Positions 1 to 7,770 of a stretch of 64,000 bases of DNA are shown in pieces. The stretch is taken from the NCBI GenBank assembly GCA_902363535.1, contig CABJAE010000009.1:1-64000 (forward strand), given 5' to 3'. The translations under genes and the position numbers were made by a program. The DNA is from Peptoniphilaceae bacterium. GTDB taxonomy: Bacteria; Bacillota; Clostridia; Tissierellales; Peptoniphilaceae. Positions within the stretch are counted from its first letter, which is position 1. Every line of letters starts with the position of its first letter. A model generated the notes under the pieces. It saw only the letters and a list, made by a program, of their open reading frames with translations, searched no databases and was not told the DNA's origin.

Positions 1-1948
1 AAAGATTTTCTCTTTTTTGATCTGCTGTTCCTTTCGGTAAAATTATATGTTTACCAATAGGCACATAAGCCCTCTCTTCATTAATATATTTATTTTCAAC
101 GGTAAAGCCATTTTCAATATCCCCAGAATAAGTTACTAAAAAGGCATCATTGGTTATTTCAATTCTTCCGTCTTTTTCACCAATTTCTTTAACTGTATAC
201 TTACTTACACTTGAATTTTCTGTATCTTCTATTTGTCCAAAGGAAGCGGTCCACTCATTAGCATCGTTAAGTGTAACTACCTTTCCAGTAGCTTTCCCAT
301 CTTTGTATAATTCTACTTCTACTTTTTCTTCAACACTATCTATTTCAGTGCCATCAGTATTTTTCCATATTTTTTTTACAGGAATAGATATTTTTTTATC
401 TTCAGCTTTTTTTAATTTATTATAAAACGCACAACGGGATGGTAATGACTGAGCTTGCCTTACAGATGTGGTATCGTATCCCATATACTCCTTTAAATCT
501 TCTCCAGTAAAACTTTTGAAAATTTCAAATAGATTATCTTGTCTATTTTGAGCATTGTCTTCTCTATCCAATTTTTCATATGATTCTGCGCAGTTCCAAT
601 ATGTTTGATAAGTGCCATCATTTTCAATGGTTGTTTTTACATAGTAATATCTTTCATTGTATTGATCATCTACAATGTCTGAATACTCACTTGGAAGTTC
701 TGTTACTCTAAATAAATAATCCTCAGTATAGCCATCAATCTCTTCTAATATTTTATCTTCCAAATAGAACTCAGCATAACCATATCCAGAAAATAAATAT
801 TGTCTAGCTAAAGTATATGCTCGACTGATTTCCTGATTGTTTAAATCATCTAGACTTGTTACTTCCCTATCTAGATAGTAAGACAAATCATCATAAAAAT
901 CTTGTTTATTAGTTTTAACCAAATTCTCTACTGTTAATGTGATGTAATCATATGTTTTGATAACCGTATCTTTATCTTTTAGTTCTTCAAGTTTATACTT
1001 AAACGTCCAACTATCTGGTTGATCATTCATCAAATCTAAAAGATTCTCTTTTTCTTTCTCTGGACTCACTGTAGGAAGAATAATCATCTTACCGAATGGA
1101 ATTTTTGCATAGGACACAATCCCTTTTGAAACTTTATTAGTAACTACAAAGCCATTTTTTGCATCTCCTTCGTAAATTACTCTATACCTGTTGTCATTTA
1201 TTAAAACAGAGTGCTTACTTTCTCCAATTTCCTTTACTGAATATTCTGCAAGTTCATCATTTGTTCCCGAAACATCAAACACGCCTATCCAGTTATTTTC
1301 TTTAGTTTATTTTAATTTTTCACCAGTCGTTACGCCATTCTTATATAGTTCTACTTCTATTTTTTCTTCTGGTGCATCTATTTCAAATCCTTTTTCATTT
1401 TTCCAAATCTTTTTTACACTAATACTGCTTTCTTTATATGTCGGAGACTTTAACTTTGCTATATTCGATTCATTAAGCTTATTTTTATGTAGTGTGCTAC
1501 CTTCGATAGCAATACTACCTTTTACATCTGTTTTATCCTCTGCTAGGCTTGTAAATACTACCTTTAGAGTACCCCCTCCCAATTCAGAATTAAGGTTATT
1601 TACTTGTGCTTTTGCAACTTGCACTCCATCAAGAGTACGTACTGCAAAGTTGCTTTTTGATGCCTTAAAACCTTTAGGAAGAGTGACATTAAAATAGTCT
1701 CCTTCTTTAATATCTGCTCCATATTCACTGGCATCCCAGTCTATTTCTAGTCTACAGTCCTTATCTTCCTCAATTTTCTCATTAAGATCAATGGTATTAC
1801 CTTTTCGATCTTTGACTTCTATCCTACTAACTCTTGTTTTTGTTAACTCATTTGCTCCCTGTGCAAATGCATCTCCAATTGGTACAATTGTACCTAACAA
1901 CATTAAACAAGCTAAAAAAAATGCTGTTATTTTTTTACATTTTAACAT
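1..1948 (-). pseudogene. CnaB-repeat surface adhesin, interrupted by an in-frame stop, partial at window edge
   Basis: A large secreted adhesin starts at 1948 with a Shine-Dalgarno (GGAGG) just upstream. Residues 1-30 form a signal peptide (basic start, hydrophobic core, AFAQ cleavage region). Residues 35-160 resemble an adhesive Ig-like domain, and from residue 171 a CnaB-type repeat begins (KKIWKN, later VELYKNG). A TAA at 1307-1309 ends this frame after 213 residues. The same frame stays open from 1306 to base 1, finishing the CnaB domain (YSVKEIGE), then about 250 residues, then a second CnaB unit (KKIWKN near 375) and a repeated GKxIILP segment. Aligned with the second unit, the stop replaces a leucine, so a single TTA-to-TAA change explains it. 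The region is visibly more A/T-rich than the window. The adhesin family is known to be wall- or pilus-linked; the C-terminal anchor is outside the window. A sequencing error is the main alternative. Confidence 0.8.
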
Positions 1949-2203
1949 TATTTCCTCCTTTTCTTTCTTTTCCTCAGCGACATCCTATATACAAAGAAGT
2001 TCTTTTCCAAAGAAAGAGAACCTATATACATCAAATGGTACCACTTTTCAAGATTTTTTTCCACTTTTTGTGCGTTTTTACATCAGTTTCACAAGACACT
2101 ATTTTTGGTTTACATAGTTAGAAAAGTTAACTATAATACTTTGTGATATCTTAAATCATTAAATTAGATTGAGTAAATAAAAAAAGGCCCTGTCATACAT
2201 AAT
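1949..2203. other. A/T-rich upstream region of the adhesin
   Basis: No gene is seen in these 255 bases. They hold the presumed promoter of the minus-strand adhesin. The 10-mer CCTATATACA occurs twice in direct orientation (near 1983 and 2018). Between the copies lies an imperfect inverted repeat (GTTCTTTTCC / AAGAAAGAGAAC). These could be regulator sites, but no known operator is recognised. The region ends abruptly at the insertion sequence. Confidence 0.4.
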
Positions 2204-2231
2204 TGTCTGCACTGACCCCCAAAAGTTGGAC
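2204..2231 (+). repeat. Left terminal inverted repeat of the IS
   Basis: Begins TGTCTGCACTGACCCC and ends AAAGTTGGAC. It matches the reverse complement of 3599-3626 at 22 of 28 positions, including TGACCCC and AAAGTTGGAC. Confidence 0.85.
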
Positions 2232-2260
2232 CAAGAAATCCAACCTTTGGGGGTCTTTTA

Positions 2261-2704
2261 ATGGCAAAATACAGTTATGAATTGAAGAAGAAAATCGTCG
2301 AAGAATACCTGTCCGGGAAGACAAGCTATCCCGTCTTAGAAAATAAGTATCAAATCGGCGAATCGCAGATCAGACGCTGGGTGAACAATTACAAACAATT
2401 TGGCGATGAAGGCTTAATGCGCTCTAGAAATAATCGTGCGTACAGTGTAGAGTTTAAGTTAGAAGCCATCACACGCTACGAAACGAGCGACCGCAATCAA
2501 GCACCAAATCCTTCAAAGTCGAGTGAAGATCTTGATGCTTCCACACGGGAGGCATTGGAAAATCGCATCAAAGAATTAGAAGCGGAGAACGAAATACTCA
2601 CCATTCAAAAGATGTTCTGGGAGCAGCTAAGGAGTTTGGCGAGGGAAGAAAAAACGAACAAAAGGCGAAGATCGTCGCCAAACTCCGAGAACAATTCCAA
2701 CTAA
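2261..2704 (+). CDS. IS3-family transposase OrfA
   Basis: 147 residues. The N-terminal half is a helix-turn-helix DNA-binding region of the IS150/InsJ type (motif IGESQIRRWVNNY, then a second HTH-like stretch RAYSVEFKLEA). The C-terminal third is a predicted coiled coil (ALENRIKELEAENEIL) of the kind that mediates OrfA/OrfAB assembly. It starts just after the left-end hairpin. Its 3' end overlaps the upstream-extended OrfB frame, which lies in the -1 frame relative to orfA, the usual IS3 arrangement for making OrfAB by programmed frameshifting. No defect is visible. Confidence 0.9.
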   Translation: MAKYSYELKKKIVEEYLSGKTSYPVLENKYQIGESQIRRWVNNYKQFGDEGLMRSRNNRAYSVEFKLEAITRYETSDRNQAPNPSKSSEDLDASTREALENRIKELEAENEILTIQKMFWEQLRSLAREEKTNKRRRSSPNSENNSN

Positions 2705-2745
2705 CCGAGATCCTCGCCGCCATCAACTTTCCAAAATCCACTTTC

Positions 2746-3546
2746 ATGTATTGGCAGAAAAAGTGGAACGAAGAAGATAAGGACCAAGCCTTGAAAGACG
2801 AGATCCTGGCCATACGGCGCGAACACAAAGACTACGGCTATCGAAGGATCCATCTGGAGCTGAAGAACCGGGGATGGGCGATCAACAAAAAGAAAGTTCA
2901 ACGGCTGGTTCAGGTCATGGGCCTTCAAGTCCGCGCCTACGGCAGGAAATACAAGAAGTACAACTCCTACAAAGGCGTTGTCGGTAAAATCAAGAAGAAT
3001 CGCATCAACCGCCGCTTCAACACCTCCATCCCCTACCAAAAAATTACCACCGACACCACGGAATTCAAATACTACGTCGAAGATAAAGCAGGGAAACTTC
3101 AAACAAAGAAACTCTACCTCGATCCGTACATGGACATGTACAATCTGGAAATCATCAGCTACGTCCTCTCCGATCAGCCCAACGGCGTCACCATGCTACA
3201 AGGCTTAGAAGAAGCCATCGAACGAACCAGCGGCTGCCCCTACCGCCGCACCTTCCACTCCGATCGCGGGTGGGGCTACCAAATGACCGCCTATCAAGCC
3301 ATGCTGAAAGAACACCACATCTTCCAAAGCATGTCGAGAAAAGGCAACTGCTACGACAACGCACCCATGGAAAACTTCTTCAGCATCCTGAAAAGAGAAA
3401 TCTACGACGGATATGTTTACCGAAGTCGGGGAGAACTCGTCCGGACCATCGAGTGCTTTATCCGCTACTACAACAACGATCGAATCAAAGAAAAGTTAGG
3501 AGGCCTGAGTCCGAAACAATACCGTGAACGCATGCAATCCGCATAG
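2746..3546 (+). CDS. IS3-family transposase OrfB, DDE integrase core
   Basis: 266 residues from the first in-frame ATG. Conserved OrfB-like sequence continues upstream in the same frame to about 2650, so the product is probably made mainly as an OrfAB fusion. It has the HTH_21 segment (YGYRRIHLELKNRG) and an rve integrase core with the DDE triad: D in TTDTTEF, D in FHSDRGWGYQ, and E in NAPMENFFSILKRE, followed by the typical K/R. The C-terminus (YYNNDRIKEKLGGLSPKQYRE) is the standard family ending. A run of six A (2649-2654) lies in the overlap and is the likely slippage area, though its phase is not the textbook heptamer. It looks intact and potentially active. Confidence 0.92.
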   Translation: MYWQKKWNEEDKDQALKDEILAIRREHKDYGYRRIHLELKNRGWAINKKKVQRLVQVMGLQVRAYGRKYKKYNSYKGVVGKIKKNRINRRFNTSIPYQKITTDTTEFKYYVEDKAGKLQTKKLYLDPYMDMYNLEIISYVLSDQPNGVTMLQGLEEAIERTSGCPYRRTFHSDRGWGYQMTAYQAMLKEHHIFQSMSRKGNCYDNAPMENFFSILKREIYDGYVYRSRGELVRTIECFIRYYNNDRIKEKLGGLSPKQYRERMQSA

Positions 3547-3565
3547 AACGAATGTTATGTAAAAC

Positions 3566-3598
3566 AAAATCGAGCAAGCTAAATGCTTACTCGATTTT
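3566..3598. terminator. Hairpin inside the right end of the IS
   Basis: AAAATCGAGCAAGC pairs with GCTTACTCGATTTT around a 5-base loop (one mismatched pair), ending in T-rich sequence. It can act as the orfB terminator. A nearly identical hairpin occurs at 24945-24977. Confidence 0.75.
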
Positions 3599-3626
3599 GT
3601 CCAACTTTATGGGGTCACTCTAGGCA
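3599..3626 (-). repeat. Right terminal inverted repeat of the IS
   Basis: Reads GTCCAACTTTATGGGGTCAC on the plus strand and ends TAGGCA. It is the inverted partner of 2204-2231. Confidence 0.85.
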
Positions 3627-3707
3627 GCCCTCGCTTTTTTGTTGCAAGAAATCCACCCGCTTCATGTCCGATCGCCAGTTGTTTTTCCCCTTCACAAAAA
3701 TTTCCGC

Positions 3708-3734
3708 AAAAAAAGGGTAGGCCGAAGCCTACCC
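3708..3734 (-). terminator. Terminator of the thl-crt-hbd operon
   Basis: On the minus strand GGGTAGGC-TTCG-GCCTACCC is followed by a run of T (A run at 3708-3714 on the plus strand). This is a strong intrinsic terminator 45 bases past the hbd stop. Confidence 0.85.
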
Positions 3735-3778
3735 GATTTTGTATGACAGAAGCTCTTGAAAGCCTCAATTTGAATAGA

Positions 3779-4624
3779 TTAGTCGTATTTGTAGAAGCCT
3801 TCGCCGCTCTTACGACCCAATTTGCCGCCGCGAACCATTTTGCGCAGAAGAACGTGTGCGCGGTATTTGCTGTCGTGGTAGTCGTTGTAGAGAACGTCCA
3901 TAATGGCGAGGCAAACGTCCAAGCCGATTAAGTCAGCTAAAGCCAAGGGGCCCATGGGGTGGTTTGCGCCTAATTTCATGGCGGTGTCCACGTCTTCAAC
4001 GGAAGCGACGCCGTCGCCGACGATGCCGATACCTTCGTTGATCATGGGGATCAAGATGCGGTTTACGACGAAGCCGGGAGCTTCTTCGACTTCGACCGGA
4101 GTCTTGCCGATTTCGTTGGTTAAGTCGATGATGGTCTTCTTGGTTTCTTCGTCGGTGTGCAGACCGCAGATGATTTCAACTAATTTCATTGCGGGAACCG
4201 GGTTGAAGAAGTGCATGCCGATAACTTTTGCGGGACGGTTGGTCACTGCAGCGATGTCGGTGATGCTCAAGGAAGAGGTGTTGGTTGCGAGGATGGTCTT
4301 TGCGTCGCAAAGTTCGTCGCATTGTCTGAAGTAGTCTTTTTTAACTTCGGGATCTTCCGAAGCGGCTTCAATAACGATGTCGCAGTCGGAAAGGTCTTTA
4401 AATTCTTCCACGATGGAGATGCGTTTCATGGCAGCGTCCATGTCTTCTTGCGTCATGCGTTCTTTCGAAACATTCTTCGCGTAAGCTTTTTCTACCTTGC
4501 CCATGATCTTTGCGATCTTTTCGTCGGTAAGGTTTCTACTCTTGATGACGACTTCGTGGAAACGTGCGGCAACTTGAACGATGCCAAGACCCATAGTACC
4601 CGAACCGATAACTCCGATTTTCAT
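3779..4624 (-). CDS. hbd: 3-hydroxybutyryl-CoA dehydrogenase
   Basis: 281 residues, the normal length. It reduces acetoacetyl-CoA to 3-hydroxybutyryl-CoA with NAD(P)H in the butyrate pathway. The Rossmann motif GVIGSGTMGLGI is at residues 4-15. ATNTSSLSITD and GMHFFNP (catalytic His region and adjoining Asn-Pro) mark the substrate/NAD interface. The C-terminal 3HCDH domain (from about 185) has GFVVNRILIPMINEG and the closing GEGFYKYD. The ATG is preceded by GGAGGAATT. It is the last gene of the thl-crt-hbd operon, 33 bases after crt, with a strong terminator behind. A Bcd-type dehydrogenase is not next to it but at 46.5 kb. Confidence 0.97.
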   Translation of the reverse strand: MKIGVIGSGTMGLGIVQVAARFHEVVIKSRNLTDEKIAKIMGKVEKAYAKNVSKERMTQEDMDAAMKRISIVEEFKDLSDCDIVIEAASEDPEVKKDYFRQCDELCDAKTILATNTSSLSITDIAAVTNRPAKVIGMHFFNPVPAMKLVEIICGLHTDEETKKTIIDLTNEIGKTPVEVEEAPGFVVNRILIPMINEGIGIVGDGVASVEDVDTAMKLGANHPMGPLALADLIGLDVCLAIMDVLYNDYHDSKYRAHVLLRKMVRGGKLGRKSGEGFYKYD

Positions 4625-4657
4625 AAGAATTCCTCCTGTTCTCTATTTAAAGATTGT

Positions 4658-5437
4658 TTATTTACCTGTAAATTCCGGAGCCCGTTTGCCCAGGAATGCG
4701 CCCATGCCTTCTTTTTGATCTTCGGTGGCGAAGCAGAGAGCAAAGGCCGATTTTTCAATGTCCATACCCGTTTGAATGTCCGCTTGCAGACCGTCTACAA
4801 TAGCGCCCTTGGCGTAGGATACGGCGCGAGCACCCTTGGATGCGATGGTTTCGGCGAGTTTCATCGCTTCGTTCATCAATTCTTCCGGTGCGACCACGGC
4901 GTTGACCAAGCCGATTTCATAGGCGCGGTCGGCCTTAATGTTTTTGGCCGTGTAGATCAATTCTTTCGCGATGCCGACGCCGACGGTTCTCGGCAGGCGT
5001 TGGGTGCCGCCGAAGCCCGGGGTGATCCCGAGGCCCACTTCCGGTTGGCCGAAGACGGCTTTTTCGGAAGCGATGCGAATGTCGCAGGCGAGGGACAGTT
5101 CACAGCCGCCGCCCAGGGCGAAGCCGTTTACTGCAGCGATAACGGGCTTGGAAAGCCGTTCGATTAACATAAAGGTATCCATGCCGAGTTTTGCAAATGC
5201 GTGGGCTTCTGCCGCATTAAGCGGTTGCATTTCAGAAATATCGGCGCCGGCGACAAAGGCCTTGCCTTCGCCGGTGAGAATCACGACGGCTACTTCATCG
5301 TCCGTTTCCAGGGCGCTAAAGCAGCGGTTTAATTCGGTTAATACCTCGGTGTTCAGGGCGTTTAAGCTCTTGGGCTTATTGACCTTGACCGTGGCAATGG
5401 CGTTTTGTTTTTCGACAATCAGATATTGAAAGTCCAC
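4658..5437 (-). CDS. crt: Enoyl-CoA hydratase (crotonase)
   Basis: 259 residues, a full-length crotonase-fold protein that interconverts 3-hydroxybutyryl-CoA and crotonyl-CoA. The oxyanion-hole segments are visible: AFVAGADISEM (about residues 60-70) and NGFALGGGCELSLACD (about 104-119). Both catalytic glutamates are present, E in GGGCELSLA and E in GQPEVGLGITPGFGGTQRL. The start is GTG at 5437, with an AAGGA Shine-Dalgarno upstream. It sits between thl (28-base gap) and hbd (33-base gap), which supports the crotonase assignment over other family members. Confidence 0.95.
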   Translation of the reverse strand: MDFQYLIVEKQNAIATVKVNKPKSLNALNTEVLTELNRCFSALETDDEVAVVILTGEGKAFVAGADISEMQPLNAAEAHAFAKLGMDTFMLIERLSKPVIAAVNGFALGGGCELSLACDIRIASEKAVFGQPEVGLGITPGFGGTQRLPRTVGVGIAKELIYTAKNIKADRAYEIGLVNAVVAPEELMNEAMKLAETIASKGARAVSYAKGAIVDGLQADIQTGMDIEKSAFALCFATEDQKEGMGAFLGKRAPEFTGK

Positions 5438-5465
5438 TATGGCACTTCCTTTCAGTTAATCCCGA

Positions 5466-6644
5466 TTAGCGTTCGACGGTAAGTGCGGTACCCATACCTC
5501 CGCCGATACAGAGGGTAGCGAGACCCTTCTTGGCGTCGCGACGTTTCATTTCGTATAAGAGGGTGGTGAGGATACGTGCACCGGAAGCTCCGATGGGGTG
5601 ACCGATGGCGATTGCCCCGCCGTTGACATTGGTTTTTTCCATGTCGAGGCCTAAGGTCTTAGCAACTGCGCCTGCTTGTGCTGCGAAAGCTTCGTTTGCT
5701 TCAACGAGGTCGAGTTCGGAGAATTCCCAGCCGGCTTTTTCCATTGCTTTTCTGGAAGAGGGGATCGGGCCGGTACCCATGATCTTGGGATCGACGCCTG
5801 CGGATGCGTAGCTGGCGATCTTAGCCATGGGCTCAACGCCTAATTCTTTGGCTTTTTCTTCGCTCATAACGATAACCATGGCAGCGCCGTCGTTGATACC
5901 GGATGCGTTGGCTGCGGTAACGGTACCGTCTTTAATGAATGCGGGCTTCATGCCGCTGATGCTTTCTTTGGTTACGCCGTCGCGGATGTATTCGTCTTTG
6001 TCGACGACGGTAACTTTGCCCTTGCGGCCTTTAACTTCTACCGGAACGATTTCTTCGTCGAAGATGCCTTCTGCACGGGCCTTGCTTGCACGTTGTTGGC
6101 TGACTGCGGCGATTTCGTCTTGATCGTCTCTGGTGACGTCGTATTCTTTCGATACATTTTCAGCGGTAACGCCCATGTGGTAGTCGTTGAATGCATCCCA
6201 CAGACCGTCTTTAATCATTTCGTCGACGAGTTTCTTTTCGCCCATGCGAGCGCCCCAGCGAGCGTCGTTTAAGATGAAGGGTGCGCAGCTCATGGATTCG
6301 GTACCGCCGGCCAATACGATATCGGCGTCGCCTGCTTTAATGATTTGTGCTGCGAGGGATACGGCACGTAAACCGGAACCGCAAACCTTGTTGATGGTCA
6401 TTGCCGGCGTGGTTTCGGGCAGACCTGCGTGAAGGATTACTTGACGAGCCACGTTTTGGCCGAGACCTGCTTGAAGTACGTTGCCGATGATGGCTTCATC
6501 GACATCTTCTGCTTTGATGCCTGCGCGTGCGATGGCTTCTTTTGCTGCAACAACGCCCAAATCGACGGCACTTACGCTTTTGAATGCGCCCCCGAAGGAA
6601 CCCACGGGTGTTCTTGCTGCACTTGCGATGACGACATTTTTCAT
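5466..6644 (-). CDS. thl: Acetyl-CoA acetyltransferase (thiolase)
   Basis: 392 residues; condenses two acetyl-CoA to acetoacetyl-CoA, the first step to butyrate. The nucleophilic Cys is in [11 protein letters not shown] (about residue 88), the His in [10 protein letters not shown] and the second Cys in CIGGGMG near the C-terminus. The ATG at 6644 is chosen because it follows GGGAGGC at proper spacing and begins the conserved [16 protein letters not shown] longer in-frame reading from 6704 has no such support. It is the first gene of the operon, behind a good promoter at 6716-6744. Confidence 0.97.
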   Translation of the reverse strand: MKNVVIASAARTPVGSFGGAFKSVSAVDLGVVAAKEAIARAGIKAEDVDEAIIGNVLQAGLGQNVARQVILHAGLPETTPAMTINKVCGSGLRAVSLAAQIIKAGDADIVLAGGTESMSCAPFILNDARWGARMGEKKLVDEMIKDGLWDAFNDYHMGVTAENVSKEYDVTRDDQDEIAAVSQQRASKARAEGIFDEEIVPVEVKGRKGKVTVVDKDEYIRDGVTKESISGMKPAFIKDGTVTAANASGINDGAAMVIVMSEEKAKELGVEPMAKIASYASAGVDPKIMGTGPIPSSRKAMEKAGWEFSELDLVEANEAFAAQAGAVAKTLGLDMEKTNVNGGAIAIGHPIGASGARILTTLLYEMKRRDAKKGLATLCIGGGMGTALTVER

Positions 6645-6715
6645 TATATAGCCTCCCTTATAGATATGTTCTGCTTGCTCGGTTGTTTTGCAATTGTTTT
6701 CCAACTTCTATCTGC

Positions 6716-6744
6716 ATTATAAAATATAAATACAGGCGCGTCAA
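6716..6744 (-). promoter_or_regulatory. Promoter of thl-crt-hbd
   Basis: On the minus strand TTGACG (6744-6739) and TATAAT (6721-6716) are separated by exactly 17 bases, about 70 bases before the thl start. Upstream, at 6761-6779, TTGTTAATTATCTTTCAAG resembles an imperfect clostridial Rex site (TTGTTAA half-site); that part is tentative. Confidence 0.8.
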
Positions 6745-7043
6745 TAGATTTGGTGAAAATTTGTTAATTATCTTTCAAGAAAATATTCGAGCAAGTCCCA
6801 TGAATTAGGGATAATTATTTTTTACACAATCAGAAACGGGACTTTTACCCCCTCTTAACCGCGACTCGTTATGTTTTTTACATATCTTCCGGCTTGCGGG
6901 AAAATGATTTGCACCGCTTTCATGGTGTTTCATCCGCAAAAAAAAGAGAGGCGCCGATGCTCTCTCTTTTCTTAAAATCTCGGGCCTTGACTCGGCCGTT
7001 TTTTGTGCGCTTTTTCGAAAAGCTCCGGGCCCCTCCGCCGATC
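6745..7043. other. Intergenic region with an orphan hairpin
   Basis: About 300 bases between the thl and tRNA promoters with no convincing gene. The one clear element is a hairpin at 6942-6970, AAAAGAGAG paired with CTCTCTTTT around an 11-base loop, flanked by A and T runs so it could terminate on either strand. What transcript it would end is not clear; a short RNA on the plus strand is possible but unsupported. Confidence 0.4.
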
Positions 7044-7072
7044 TTGACAGGCCTCCTTGGAAGGAGTAAAAT
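7044..7072 (+). promoter_or_regulatory. Promoter of tRNA-Gly
   Basis: TTGACA (7044-7049) and TAAAAT (7067-7072) with a 17-base spacer, 14 bases before the tRNA 5' end. This is close to the sigma-A consensus. Confidence 0.85.
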
Positions 7073-7085
7073 ACAGTTTACTTAT

Positions 7086-7159
7086 GCGGGTGTAGCTCAG
7101 TGGCAGAGCCTCGGCTTCCCAAGCCGATCGCGAGGGTTCGATTCCCTTCACCCGCTCCA
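7086..7159 (+). tRNA. tRNA-Gly (anticodon CCC)
   Basis: A 74-base cloverleaf can be drawn. The acceptor stem GCGGGTG pairs with CACCCGC, and the D arm is GCTC/GAGC. The anticodon stem TCGGC/GCCGA encloses loop TTCCCAA with anticodon CCC. The T arm GAGGG-TTCGATT-CCCTT follows, and then an encoded TCCA 3' end. It has its own promoter and an immediate terminator, so it is a single-gene unit. Confidence 0.97.
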
Positions 7160-7180
7160 CGGCCTTTGGGCCGTTTTTTT
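7159..7180 (+). terminator. Terminator of tRNA-Gly
   Basis: ACGGCC and GGCCGT form a compact hairpin directly after the CCA end, followed by seven T. Confidence 0.85.
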
Positions 7181-7185
7181 ATTGC

Positions 7186-7701
7186 CTAAGCGGGAAATTC
7201 CATAAGGGAGTAGACGGGCACGGGCATTTTGTCCCGGCCGTTTAATCCGTCGAGCTCGATCAAAACCAAGCAGCCGATGACATCGGCGCCGGCGTTTTTA
7301 CATATTTCCACCGCCGCGCTTCCCGTGCCGCCGGTGGCCAAGAGATCGTCGACGATGAGTACCTTCTCTCCTTTTTCGATGGCATCCACGTGCATTTCCA
7401 CCGTGTCGGAGCCGTATTCCAATTCGTATTCGGCGGAGTGAGTGTCCGCGGGAAGCTTGCCAGGCTTTCGGATGGGCACAAAGCCCACGCCGAGATCGTA
7501 GGCCAGTGGCGCGCCCAAGATAAATCCCCGTGCTTCGATGCCCACCACTTTGTCGATGGCTTCATCCTTCACCAAATCCTTCATGGCGTCGATGGCTTCG
7601 CGAAAGGCCTCGCCGTCTTTTAAAAGGGTGGTAATGTCCCGAAAGGTAATGCCTTCTTTCGGGTAGTCTTTTATGCTTCTGATTTTCTCTTTAAAATCCA
7701 T
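7186..7701 (-). CDS. apt: Adenine phosphoribosyltransferase
   Basis: 171 residues from the ATG at 7701 (MDFKEKIRSIKDYP), which matches the usual Apt length. A longer reading from 7728 adds nine residues without support. It salvages adenine with PRPP to AMP in the cytosol. The PRPP-binding motif is VLIVDDLLATGGT (about residues 118-130). The start region PKEGITFRDIT and GIEARGFILGAPLA are typical Apt signatures. It is transcribed away from fbp; a palindrome at 7730-7750 lies between the two starts. Confidence 0.96.
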   Translation of the reverse strand: MDFKEKIRSIKDYPKEGITFRDITTLLKDGEAFREAIDAMKDLVKDEAIDKVVGIEARGFILGAPLAYDLGVGFVPIRKPGKLPADTHSAEYELEYGSDTVEMHVDAIEKGEKVLIVDDLLATGGTGSAAVEICKNAGADVIGCLVLIELDGLNGRDKMPVPVYSLMEFPA

Positions 7702-7729
7702 AGTCGCCTCTCTTTCTTTTCTATTCATT

Positions 7730-7750
7730 TATACCCCAAAACTGGGTATA
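7730..7750. promoter_or_regulatory. Palindrome in the apt/fbp divergent promoter region
   Basis: TATACCC and GGGTATA form a perfect 7-bp inverted repeat around a 7-base centre, 28 bases before apt and 20 bases before fbp. Its size and position fit a dimeric regulator site; the CC/GG core recalls CsoR-type operators, but no regulator is identified. It overlaps any fbp -10 region. Confidence 0.45.
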
Positions 7751-7770
7751 GGACAAGTAAGGAGGGGACT

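Larger units (their letters stand above)
2204..3626 (+). mobile_element. IS3-family (IS150-like) insertion sequence, apparently complete
   Basis: The element is 1423 bp with terminal inverted repeats of 28 bp (22 matches) starting TG and ending CA, as in the IS3 family. It contains overlapping-frame orfA (HTH) and orfB (DDE integrase core). A long hairpin just inside the left end (2213-2255) pairs the GACCCCCAAA and TTTGGGGGTC segments, and another sits at the right end (3566-3598). Such hairpins are commonly seen to block read-in transcription. I see no target-site duplication (left flank ATAAT, right flank GCCCT), so one flank may have been rearranged after insertion. It lies between the broken adhesin and the hbd terminator. 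Related end fragments occur at about 13.9, 15.2 and 24.9 kb. Confidence 0.9.

Noticed and set aside
1191..1697. Long plus-strand open frame opposite the adhesin
   Set aside because: It is antisense to conserved CnaB-type sequence and has no Shine-Dalgarno site or known domain.
2649..2655. Textbook -1 frameshift heptamer in the IS
   Set aside because: The A6C run is in the overlap, but its phase relative to orfA does not give a canonical X-XXY-YYZ heptamer, so only a likely slippage area is noted.
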